Shown piece by piece: positions 44,540-53,449 of a DNA stretch of 64,000 bases. Made by a program: the position numbers and the translations under genes. Below the pieces are notes generated by a model. That model did not search any database and was not told where the DNA came from. It was given only the letters and a program-made list of their open reading frames with translations. Source of the stretch: Cristatella mucedo. Taxonomy: Eukaryota; Bryozoa; Phylactolaemata; Cristatellidae. How positions within the stretch are numbered: the stretch's first letter is position 1; the number at the start of each line of letters is the position of its first letter. The stretch lies in contig WPIO01000200.1 of assembly GCA_009760855.2 (NCBI GenBank), positions 62,001 to 126,000 on the forward strand. Reading direction: 5' to 3'.

Positions 44540-45290
44540 TCCCACGCCGGGGGGGGGGGGGGGGGAGGAGGGGGCTTAGACCGATTGGCCAATACTCGCA
44601 GCGTCCGCATGATGAATAGACACCGACGCTAGTGGAAAACATAGTTCGTGGTCGATTAGGACCGACAACCAAGTGTTTCGCTACCATCTTCGCTAGATAA
44701 GGAGCCGCGCAGACCTATTTCGCAGCGTCGTCGTCGGCGCTCGAACGGAGAGGCGCCGCTACAGGAGGACACTGTACTGGCGCCTGAGACGAGTCCGCCG
44801 CCAGGCCTGCGCCCGAACAGCCGCCGCGCTGCGCGCTGCGCGTCTTCAGAATGCACGCCGCGTGGCAGAGCAGCCGCCGAACCTGCGGCGGCTCGACCGG
44901 TCGCCTGCGCTTCGGCGCTCGCGTGCGGCCGCGAGCTGGCGGCCAGAGGCCCCGGGCCTGGCTGGTGTAGCGGAAGCGACGTTGCCATCAGCCGAGGCGG
45001 CGGGCGAGTCTTAAAGTGAAGCAACAACGTCGAGCCTCGGAACGAACCGAAAGCCAGTCGCTCTCAGCCAGCGTCACCGCCCTTTGGGCGCGCGGATCGC
45101 ACCGGCTACGGACGCGCCTAGTGGGCCTCACGATTATAGCTCCCGCGCGTGACGCAGCGCGCCTAGCGGCTGCCGGAATTCACAGCCGCCGAGACCGAGG
45201 GCAAGATTGTCACTTCGAAGAACGGCTAGCGAGTGGCAGGGGCAGCGCCAATGCACTGAGGTGTGCAGACGATAGCGGGACGCGACGGCA
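44540..45290. other. CpG-rich island without recognised gene
   Basis: Composition shifts sharply to GC/CpG-rich here. G17 lies at 44,549-44,565. The open frames on both strands (up to 123 codons) are low-complexity, Arg/Ala/Pro/Ser-rich and match nothing. It may be a promoter or an undetected first exon. Confidence 0.4.
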
Positions 45291-45372
45291 ATCAATATTA
45301 CCTGATATCATAATACCGGGTATTAATATAATTATATAATATATTATATATAATATATAATCAATATTGCCC
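45287..45372. repeat. AT-rich palindromic insertion flanked by 'aatcaatatt'
   Basis: About 70 bp of TA-rich, self-complementary sequence in a GC-rich setting, flanked on both sides by 'aatcaatatt' (45,291-45,300 and 45,358-45,368). The flanks look like a target-site duplication. Confidence 0.6.
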
Positions 45373-45379
45373 CTGCCTA

Positions 45380-46680
45380 CCTGAGAAATATGTCGACGTG
45401 CTTTCGCAAACGCCCAGCCTCACGTTTCACTCAAGCAGCGCGAACGCAAACACTACCGCTCGCTGAAAAGCTGGCGGGAAACTGGGGAATTCTCACGTGA
45501 CTAGTCCGTCAACGAGAGCAAAGCCTTGGATTACGCGACGCATCCGGTGCCTCATTTCCTGCTTCTATTTCAAGAACCATTAACAATCTCAAGGACTACC
45601 ATAACGCGGGACCAACTTAAATGGTGGCGTTTTGAAACGTCTCGCTGGGAACGGCAGCCGTTTTCGTCACCAGCTGTGGCTACTGCCACCGCAGCGGCGC
45701 GTGACGACTCGACATGGCTAAGCTCACCACACTTGCGTCATGAAAACGAATCCTAGGGAGCCTATGCCCTGTGTCATTTAGTAACTCTCAGCGGACGAAG
45801 GAACGGATGGTTCGCACGTAGAAGGGTGAGGCTGCTTGCAGGTCGGGAAAACGTTCGCTAGCCGAAGACTGGCGGTGCGCTGATGACTTGTGGCGGATGA
45901 AATGGAGTTGCCAGCTAAAAAAAATCTGACAACTTATGGCTGACAATCGTTTTTCGCGAACATGCGATAATCTACGGCTTAGGCCGCATTTGAGCCGGAG
46001 CCATGAGATGGGCAAGTGGCTGTGATTTCAGACTTGGCCATGGCACTGGGGTTGATTTGAGCATTAGGCCGCGAAGCCGCTGGTCTACGCCATGGCCGCT
46101 GCGGAACGCCAGTAATCGTACGTTGCTGTGAAATAGACTTGTCTGCGTTGTGGATACGGACTTATTATGTAAACCTATGAGCACTCTTTATCGCCGCCAT
46201 CTTTCTGCTGCTGTCGGCATGCATACCCGCGTGCATTGGTGCAGCACCTACAAGTTGCTAGCCAAGCTACAAGGTTCAGGCGTCACCAGTATCCGTCGCG
46301 TTGGCTGAGACTAGAACCTCTGAGAGTGTTGCGTTTTTGCTTCTCAGTTCTGCCCGGAAGTCACACGCCGCCTTTATAACCGCAGGGTCCGCGCCGAGCG
46401 TGCCCAGCCCTGGGAAAGCCGACGTACAAATTAACTGCCCTTTCGATTTGCCACTACAGCCGGTTGAGAAGATCGATGTTCACGCTTCAGAGCTTACGGA
46501 TGAGAGGAGTGGCACTATGCAGGCCAGCTCCGCCTCCTTATTGGCAGTGGACGTTCTTTTGACGTGTACGGCGCATGAGTGGCGGAGTGATGCTGCGCGG
46601 CACACGTCGTGGTCGATATGTAGCTGAGCTCCACACGGCACGGACGATGCATGCCGGAAAAATTCAGTCGACAGCGGCGC
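45380..46680. other. No recognised gene
   Basis: Moderately GC-rich. The open frames of 70-108 codons carry no domain I recognise. Confidence 0.35.
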
Positions 46681-46697
46681 TCGACCGACAAAGGCAG

Positions 46698-46787
46698 CAA
46701 GAGAGACGGAGACTGAGAGACGGAGACCGAGAGACGGAGACTGAGAGCAAGAGAGAAAATGAGAGTGATATACGTGAGAGACGAAGC

Positions 46788-46833
<46 letters not shown>
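46698..46833. repeat. GA-rich minisatellite and (GA)n
   Basis: Imperfect copies of 'gagacggagactgaga' (46,700-46,750) followed by about 22 GA units (46,790-46,833). Confidence 0.9.
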
Positions 46834-46835
<2 letters not shown>

Positions 46836-47085
46836 AAATTGTCCTCAGCCCTGCATATCAAACAATGGCAGCAATGACTCGGTAGTTGCATCAGTCCTGT
46901 TATCAACTCTGCTTCTACGTCCGGTCAGAAAATACAGGGCTCGCAACAGTGCTAGCCTCAGCCAAACCATGACGGATGCTGGTAAATCCTGAACCTTGTA
47001 GGATGGCTAGCTACTTGTCGTACTGCGCCAATGCATTCAGGTATGCTGGCAGTAGCAGGAAAGCGGCAGCAATGAATACCTTAGC

Positions 47086-47340
47086 ATATTAAGTTCGTAT
47101 CCACAATGTCGACAAGTCTATTAGACAGCAGCGGACGATTACAAGCGTTCAACAGCGGCTATGGCGTACATCAACGGCTCTCTGTCCCAGAGCTCAAATA
47201 CCAACGCCAAGTCCGGAATGGCAGTTGACTGCCTATCTAATGGTGCCTGCTTTTATGCACCTTCAGCCATAAATCATCGCATAATTAAAATATTGCGAAT
47301 ACTGATTATCAGCCACAATCTGGCTAGCTTAGCTGGCGCC
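47086..47340 (+). repeat. Unassigned dispersed repeat X, copy 2
   Basis: Diverged partner of 40,448-40,735, with shared ordered blocks such as 'tatccacaatg-cgacaagtct', 'gcgttcaacagcggc', 'aacggctc', 'agagctcaaata' and 'cacaatctggct'. The TATA-like motif of copy 1 is replaced here. Confidence 0.6.
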
Positions 47341-48730
47341 GCCGCCGCCTCAGCCCAGTGCATCGAGGCTAGCCTGCAGTGCAGCGCTAGCTGTGTCGCC
47401 AGCTGCGGCTCGGCTATCGGAGACGCGAGTTTTGCAGACAAAAGTCAATGAGAGATCTAAGCGGCGCGAGTCATCGTCGGCCGTCGTTCGACGCGCAGGC
47501 TGCGGCAGGCTGCACGACGTCGAGCCCTGAGACGCTGCGGGTGCCATTTCGAGAAGCAGCGCCCAGGTCAGCGGCTCTCGATGAGCCGGGAGGACCAGCG
47601 ATGAGCCGTCGGAGGTCTCTCATCAGCGTTGGCAGCCGCTCTTACGGCTGCGAACGCTTACGAAGACGCCGCCGCCGCCGTCGCCCACGTTTCGGCCGCC
47701 GCTGTCGCTATTGGCGACGAGTCAGTACGACGGACAGTGGCTTTAGCTCTAAATCTGACCCGTCTCCCGCTCGGCGGCAGAAGCTTGGCGCCGCGAGCTT
47801 AGGCGATGCCGGGAATAAATAGCGCGTCTGCGAATATTGACCATCGAACGCCCCTGCGATCGGCTGAGCGCATGGCGAGAAAGCTCGCCATGTTGAAAAA
47901 GTTTTTCATCACCCTGATGCACTGGATGCCGACTGTGCGGCACGAGCCTCACGATAGCTTCTCTCGCCCCGGGCTTTGCAGGCTTAAGGTTGCTCGAGAG
48001 AAAGGTTCCGTGCAGCACGTCATTTCCATCAGAATGGCTTGCATGCAGAGTGCGTTTTCAGAATTATTTATATAATTTATTAAGAATATTTTATCATTCG
48101 ACGAATCTGAATGCTGTGCATTAACCAGGTGGTCTCTTTCAGGCAGTACTCTCGGGGACTCAGTTGCGAACTTCCGGAGGGAAAGCGAACACAGCTTCCG
48201 ATTTCAAGATGGCTTCGCCAGCCAGGACTGCGAACTTGGCGAGAGCGGGTGGCTCTCATAGGCAGGAAGGCAGGAAGGCAGGCAGGCTTCGCTATCTGGC
48301 AGCCAGCTACACGAAACGCCGATCGCGAACGGCCTGACCGATGGCGTCGTCGCTTTCGCCGAAAGCGAAAGCGAAAAGCGAAAAGCGCTGGTCGCTTTCT
48401 GCTGGTCGAAAGCGAAAAGCGAAAAGCGCTGGTCGCTTTCTGCTGGTTTTCGCTTTCGCTTCGCGGCCTTCGAAACAGCCGCGCCTGCGCCGCCCTCGAA
48501 GGCGCGGTCCGGCTCGACGTCCGGACCGCGTCAGGCGAGCGACTAGGCGCGGCCAGCCGTCTGTAGGCTCCACCGGTGCACCGGAAGTGCTCTGATGGGG
48601 CGACCCGGAATCCGGTTGGCGTCTGATTGGCCGATCGGAGAGCCGAGGCTGGTCATCCGGCGCATCCGGTCTCTCGGCTCTTGGAGAGGAGGCGGCGGTG
48701 GCGGCCGGTTACCGTTTCGGGATGCGATAT
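47340..48730. other. GC-rich region with open frames but no recognised gene
   Basis: Long open frames (up to 151 codons) exist on both strands but are Arg/Ala/Ser-rich and consistent with GC-rich non-coding DNA. A 41-bp direct repeat lies at 48,367-48,448. Confidence 0.35.
48367..48448 (+). repeat. 41-bp tandem duplication, GAAAAGC-rich
   Basis: Two almost identical copies of a unit starting 'gaaagcgaaaagcgaaaagc' and ending 'gctttctgctggt'. They are followed by the reverse-complement motif 'tttcgctttcgc', so the block can fold back. Confidence 0.9.
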
Positions 48731-48734
48731 CAGC

Positions 48735-48845
48735 TTACGGGGCAAGTTGCTCGCACTTCACGGCCCAGGTCGTGGGCTCGAGCATTGCAGGCAATCATTT
48801 ATTGTTCACTGCAAGCGGTGGTTGTAGCGTTAAAGCTGGGTAGGC
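48735..48845 (+). mobile_element. SINE-B head and body fragment
   Basis: 'cgtgggctcgagcattgcag' (B box) and 'cactgcaagcggtggttgta' match SINE-B. The tail is missing. Confidence 0.65.
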
Positions 48846-49180
48846 ACGGTTAGCCTTGCTCCCTACCTACTCCAGTCCTACTTCGGTCTTCTTTTTTTTT
48901 CCCAGGAGGCGTGCACTTTCAGTCTTACTCTCGGTCTCTCTTCCTAATCGCTCCGAACACCAATATTCGTGGGAAAATTGCCTTTGTTAGGGAGAAAGGG
49001 AAATGGCCCTCTTCGATGCATCTCCCCTGGCGAACTTTAGCTTTTCACAATTGCTTTTATAGCCCGCCGCCGCCATTACACTATCTGATTGTTGTGTGAC
49101 TTGCTCGCAGATTCCCGTACGCAGGAACTCTAGCGAAACACTCTTCGACAATTTCTCCGGTCACGTCGTCCGCCACATTT

Positions 49181-49455
49181 GTCAACACACCTATTTAGGA
49201 CAGCACTTAGTGGGTCCCCATGATTTGTCCTTCATGTGCTAATGCGTGCTGACGCTGTGCATGCTGCCACTAACCACATTTGCATGCTGACCCTGTGCAT
49301 GTCACCCGCAACCATGTTATTCATGTTGTTTATCAAGCATGATATTACTCACCATTCAATCGCATTTCCCTTTGCAGCAACTGCAAAGCGCCTAGAAAGA
49401 GATTGAGTTCTCTGAGGGCGCTTTAACTAGTGCATTATTATTATTATTATTAAAG
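49181..49455 (+). mobile_element. LINE-A 3' unit (270 bp)
   Basis: Starts 'caacacacctatttaggaca' and ends with the hairpin (49,385-49,424) and ATT repeats (to 49,452). It has the same start point as the copies at 19,443 and about 59,945. Confidence 0.88.
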
Positions 49456-49782
49456 CGAGGAATAAGGCATGCCCTTGACGGTGCCTACGATTGGTCGTTC
49501 GCTAACTCTTGCCTGACGTGGCCTGAAGTGAAGTTCTTGGCCAAGAGGTAGAGCGCGTTTGGCTGCCGAGTCTTCGTTAAGTGTTTTCTAAGGAATTTCG
49601 GACTGGCTCCCTCCCAGTATTGGGCGTGTTTACGCTGACGACGGCAGGAAGTTGGCAGGAAGCAGATGGGGAGTTGGTAGGAAGCAAGACCCGCCTTGTC
49701 AACCCGGTCTACGGCTGTCCTTCTGTCAGTTTATAAAATGTGCTGCTTGAATAGCTAAACTGTCATTTTGCGGCACTTTCGC

Positions 49783-50477
49783 CGCCGCCGCCGCCGCCGC
49801 CTACGCTAGGCTGGTCGACAGGAGATGGCGTGCACTCCGACCGCCCGGCTTCCCCGGTCGCGAGGCCGAGATTGGGTCGAGGTCGCAGAAGCTGCTCCAA
49901 TCTGGTTTATTTATACAGTGAAGACTTGACAAGCGCTCGTGGAAGGGCGACCGGCGGCGGCGGCGAGACGCAGTCGCCGCCGCCGCCGCCGGTCGCCGCA
50001 GCCGCGAAGCGAGCGTATATGAATGACCGCCAGAGAGCGAGCCTCCTGGCGTGTGTCGGCTTGGCGAGTAAAAAAAAGGGTTGGGGTCAGGAAAGACTTG
50101 GCGAAGGAATATTTTGGCAACTCGCGCGAAACGTGAGCACAGTCAGGTTGAGCGGACGAAAGTCAGATTGAGCCGATGACGGAAAGTCAGGTTGAGCCGA
50201 CGCCGCTATTTCTGGCGACTCTCGGCTGCCGGCAAGAACGGCAGCTGCAGGGCGGCCGGTCGGAACCGTCCGTTCCTCGTCGCCTGGTCACGTGGACAGA
50301 AACGTCAATCGTTCTGCCAATCGTTCCGCCGCCAGAGCCGTCAGATCCGAAGGAAACTTGCGTCCGGAAGTAAGGATGCGCCGGCGCTGTCGCTCGCGAG
50401 CTCGCGGCCGCCGAAGCAGCCGTGCTGCCGCCGTCGAGCCAAGTCCCGGGAGCGGGGCGGGGGAGCTTCGGCCGCCG
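49783..50477. other. GC-rich 3' flank of the FGF gene
   Basis: Several GCC/GGC triplet runs occur (49,783-49,803 and 49,950-49,995). In minus sense this is the region downstream of the FGF stop codon and may be 3' UTR. An AATAAA (minus) lies at 49,911-49,906, about 570 bp past the stop. Confidence 0.4.
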
Positions 50478-51116
50478 TCAGGTGGAGCTCCACAGCGGCA
50501 CAGCAGGCTGCCGGCCTTGCGTGCGACGCCGATGAGGGGCGAGCTTTTGCTTGTCGCGTCGAACGCCGCCGCCGCCGCCGTCGCTGTCATCGATCAGCCT
50601 GGCGGGCGGCTCGATCGCGACCAGCAGCGGCGGCAGCAGGCCGTCCTCGGGTCGGTCACCCGAAGCCGACCGGTCTAGGGCGTCCGGTCGCGCTCGGCGC
50701 TCGCTCTTGCGACGTCCGGCTTCCGCCGCCGCCGCCGCTGCAGCACCTCCTTTCTGCCTCCTACGTGTGATGAGCGGCGGTGGCGGCGGCAGTTGCTGAC
50801 GCGAGAGATAGAGCGACCAGCGAGCTGACAGCCCCGCGTTCGCATCGGCCGGAGCGTGCGACGACGACGGCGCCGCCGCGTCCGGGTTGCCGCCGCCGCC
50901 GCCGGCGCTGAGCAGGCTCTTCGGCAGGAATTGCGACATAGTGTGGCGCCAGCGTGTCTTGAAGCCGAGGCGGGGCAAGCCGTGGCGGTCTAGCGCGATG
51001 TACCAGCGTCGAAGTCCGCTCAGCTTGTCTCGCGTCGCGTACTTGGCGCTGTGGTACGTGTTGTAGTAGTTTTCGAGCACCATTTCGCGGAACTCGCACT
51101 CGTCCGTCTTGCTGGG
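50478..51116 (-). CDS. FGF: FGF exon 3 with long C-terminal tail
   Basis: The acceptor is GTTCGCAG. It starts Pro-Ser-Lys-Thr-Asp-Glu-Cys-Glu-Phe-Arg-Glu and completes the trefoil at Phe-Leu-Pro-Lys-Ser-Leu-Leu-Ser (70 codons). The frame stays open for another 142 codons to TGA at 50,480-50,478. This tail has Gly5, Pro5 and Ala8 runs and Arg-rich patches and resembles translated GC-rich repeats. No splice donor that would avoid it is evident. Confidence 0.9.
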   Translation of the reverse strand, partial: PSKTDECEFREMVLENYYNTYHSAKYATRDKLSGLRRWYIALDRHGLPRLGFKTRWRHTMSQFLPKSLLSAGGGGGNPDAAAPSSSHAPADANAGLSARWSLYLSRQQLPPPPPLITRRRQKGGAAAAAAAEAGRRKSERRARPDALDRSASGDRPEDGLLPPLLVAIEPPARLIDDSDGGGGGVRRDKQKLAPHRRRTQGRQPAVPLWSST

Positions 51117-51605
51117 CTGCGAACGAGCGAGCGAAGCAGAGTAAGTATAAAGCAGCCAGTTCAGCAGTCACTTGTCTGGTGGCAGAAGAAGCCAGCGCCC
51201 GAGCTCTCGGCGGGAAACGAAGAATGGCCCGCCGCTGCAGTGCTTGAGCCCGCGACTTGGCTCGCGCAGCAGCGTGCGCCATGCTGCGGCGGCGGCGACG
51301 GCGACGGCGGCTGCGGCGGCTGCTCGAGCGCGTCGTTCGCGCTCGCCTCTCGTCTGCTCGCTTACGCTGCTGTATAGCTGTCCGTCGGAGTTCATGCAGA
51401 GCCAGCGGTTCGCCTCCTCGCCCCTGATGGCGATCTTGGCGCCGGAATCGATGTCTTCGCCGCTGCGCCACAGATTGGTGAAAACGGAGGCCACGGCGTA
51501 GAGCTGAAGGACGCCTGCAGCGATGGCGACGGGAGCAGGTTGAAGCGAGCGCGAGAGCGAGGCGTCCGCCCAATGCGCGCGCATCCGCCCCCGACTGTTC
51601 GGACT

Positions 51606-51692
<87 letters not shown>

Positions 51693-53449
51693 GCAGCGCT
51701 AGTCAGCAGCCGCGGCCATTGTCGGGCGTGCGCTTCTACCATTATCGCGCAGCCGGCCAGTCTGCACCAGCCGCTGCGGCCGAGAGGAAACCTTTCGGCC
51801 CTGCGCAGCAGCAGGCCCTCGCGCGGCATCGCCCTTAAATCGTTTCCTCCCCACGCCCGCGAGCGCTAGCGACGGGAAAAAGTCGCGCGAGCGCGCTCGC
51901 CTCTTGAAGTCCCGTGTCCGCCTTCGCTCGGCAAAGACAATGGCTAATGAGAAAATAATTACTCGCCGGTCGATGCGTAATTACCTCATTTACTCCTAAT
52001 TAGACGCGACTCGCCGTCCGTCACACTAGGGCGTTCGCTATGCAAACAAACAAACGACGCTTAATTGGCCTTAATTACTTGGCTAAACGAAGGCCGGTTA
52101 ATGCGAGTTCGCATACCTGGCCAGGATTGTGGCTTCGACACAGAAAAGCGGCAAAGAAGTGCGGATGCAACTAGGGGAACCTGTCACCTAGGAATTCTTT
52201 GGTGCTTGCCCGCCGGCTAGACGGAGTGCGCTCGATCGTCGCCTTGCGTTGGCCGGCGGCGGCGGCGGCGGGGCGCTGAGCGACGGCTGGGTCGGCTCCG
52301 CGCTGCCGCTGCGAGCGTGCGGTGGCAGAAAAGCGGCACCGGTAGCGGTGCCGATGCGAGCGGGCGCAGCGCCGGCCGCGCTCGCGGCACGGGAGCCGGA
52401 AAAGCAGCGGGCCGGAGGCAGGCGGTGGCGCGGCTCGGCCGTCGGGAAAGAAGGTTCGCGACGCGCGCGCGCGAGTCGCTGCTCTTCCGCTGCTTTGCGC
52501 GGGCCGCGAGCGCGCGCGCCGCAGCGATTGAGAGCGAGTCACCTCGAGCCTAAAAGATGGACGTTTTGAATGGGACCGGAAAGCGCCGCACGGCCACTGC
52601 GAAGCAGTTCGGCCGTCACGTCGTTGTTCCGCGACGAAGCGAACCGCTGAGAGCGTCGAGCGAGCGCGGGGCGCTGCTAATCGAGCCGTGCGAGTTGTGG
52701 CGTCGCGCGGCCTACTCTGGTCGACATAAAAGGTGAAAGGTCAGGCCCAAAATCTCGGTCCGACCTTGAGAGAGTCCGCGATGAATCTCGGGCAAAGGAA
52801 TTTGGCAGCGGTATAGTTTTGTCCGACTGACAATTGCCAAGGCGCGGGCTATTTGCAGCAAATGTAAAGCGCCTAGAGAGAGAGATTGAGTTCTCTGAGG
52901 GCGCTTTATCAAGTGCATTATTATTATTATTATTATTATTTACTATCCGCGCCTTCGGTGAGTCCTTGTCACGAATTCCGCGCGTTAGATCATTATGCAG
53001 CAGAAGCAGCAGATCCGACGGAGATTTTCGCTTCGACTCGCGCCGCTAGCGCTGGTCTAATTCGTACTTGATTTTAAATTTTTACGGTGAAAATAGCTAG
53101 CCGAATGCTCGCCAGGTTTTCAAGACTGGTTGCGACGACGCAAGTATTTCGCGATTGCCTTCGACCCGCAGAGAGCGGACTGGCGAAATAGTCTTGGCGG
53201 CTTACCGTATTGTCCATGGCTACCGTTGACAGTGCCGTCCGGCCAGATCTGCAGATTGTAGCCCGTCCTGCAGTAGAGCATTCGGCGCCTGTAGAAATTA
53301 TACGGGGCGATGCTCCTCTCTGGGCGACTCGCCGGAAGCAGCGCGGCCAGCTGCGCGGCGGCGCTCGACGTCGCTCCCAAGTCGTAGCCGACTGCGGCGG
53401 CGGCGGCGGCGACGAACGACGAGCTTCCGCCGATTTGTACGCCGCTCAT
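50478..53449 (-). CDS. FGF: Fibroblast growth factor, FGF9/16/20-like (three exons)
   Basis: Exons 53,449-53,206, 51,514-51,366 and 51,116-50,478 join in frame (intron phases 1 and 0) to 343 residues. FGFs are secreted ligands of FGF receptor kinases. The two coding introns sit at the positions and phases conserved in FGF genes. The beta-trefoil spans residues about 57-201: Arg-Arg-Arg-Met-Leu-Tyr-Cys-Arg-Thr-Gly near 54-63, then Pro-Asp-Gly-Thr-Val, Asp-Glu-Cys-Glu-Phe-Arg-Glu, Glu-Asn-Tyr-Tyr-Asn-Thr-Tyr and Arg-Trp-Tyr-Ile-Ala-Leu, closing with Phe-Leu-Pro-Lys. The LYCRTG-type block and the lack of an obvious cleavable N-terminal signal favour the FGF9/16/20 group. Exon 2 is 149 nt instead of the usual 104. 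Residues 202-343 are a Gly/Pro/Ala/Arg-rich tail absent from typical FGFs. An upstream in-frame extension exists, but Met at 53,449 gives a family-like N-terminus. Confidence 0.93.
51366..51514 (-). CDS. FGF: FGF exon 2, 45 nt longer than usual
   Basis: The acceptor is CATCGCTGCAG and the donor AGCAGC|GTAAGC. It encodes Val-Leu-Gln-Leu-Tyr-Ala-Val-Ala, a 15-residue insertion rich in Ser/Asp/Gly with one Trp, then Ile-Ala-Ile-Arg-Gly, Trp-Leu-Cys-Met-Asn and Asp-Gly-Gln-Leu-Tyr-Ser-Ser. The phases (1 in, 0 out) match other FGFs. Confidence 0.9.
51606..51686. repeat. (CAG)27 / (CTG)27 triplet repeat in FGF intron 1
   Basis: 27 uninterrupted CAG units on plus. In the sense of FGF transcription it is CTG. 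It ends about 90 nt upstream of the exon 2 acceptor at 51,515. The plus frame would code for polyglutamine, but nothing supports a gene there. Confidence 0.98.
51937..52105. promoter_or_regulatory. AT-rich cluster of homeodomain-type motifs in FGF intron 1, candidate enhancer
   Basis: Within very GC-rich DNA this 170-bp block holds several TAATTA/TTAATTG/TAATTAC cores (51,955-51,962, 51,977-51,983, 51,997-52,003, 52,060-52,066, 52,071-52,077). It also has an ACAATGG SOX-like site (51,937), an ATGCAAAC octamer-like site overlapping CAAACAAACAAAC forkhead-like repeats (52,039-52,054), and a GGTTAATG near 52,097. Binding is inferred from motifs only. Confidence 0.45.
52850..52945 (+). mobile_element. 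LINE-A 3' tail fragment in FGF intron 1
   Basis: 'atttgcagcaaatgtaaagc', the hairpin and ATT repeats. It is severely 5' truncated and lies antisense to FGF. Confidence 0.85.
53206..53449 (-). CDS. FGF: FGF exon 1
   Basis: 81 codons plus one base, ending at a TACG|GTAAGC donor. It encodes a Gly/Ser/Ala-rich N-terminus with a hydrophobic Ala/Val run (residues 11-40), then the first strands with Tyr-Arg-Arg-Arg-Met-Leu-Tyr-Cys and Asn-Leu-Gln-Ile-Trp-Pro-Asp-Gly-Thr-Val. The frame stays open upstream to at least 53,830, so the start codon choice is the least certain part. Confidence 0.88.

Noticed and set aside
47448-48566. Plus-strand frames of 124 and 151 codons
   Set aside because: Arg/Ser/Ala-rich, overlapping frames on the other strand of similar length, and a tandem repeat inside; consistent with GC-rich non-coding DNA.
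50761-51573. 270-codon minus-strand open frame
   Set aside because: It overlaps FGF exons 2 and 3 in another frame and is a GC-rich shadow, Arg/Ser/Ala-rich without a domain.
51540-51869. Polyglutamine-coding plus-strand frame
   Set aside because: It results from the (CAG)27 repeat in FGF intron 1. Nothing else in the frame looks coding.
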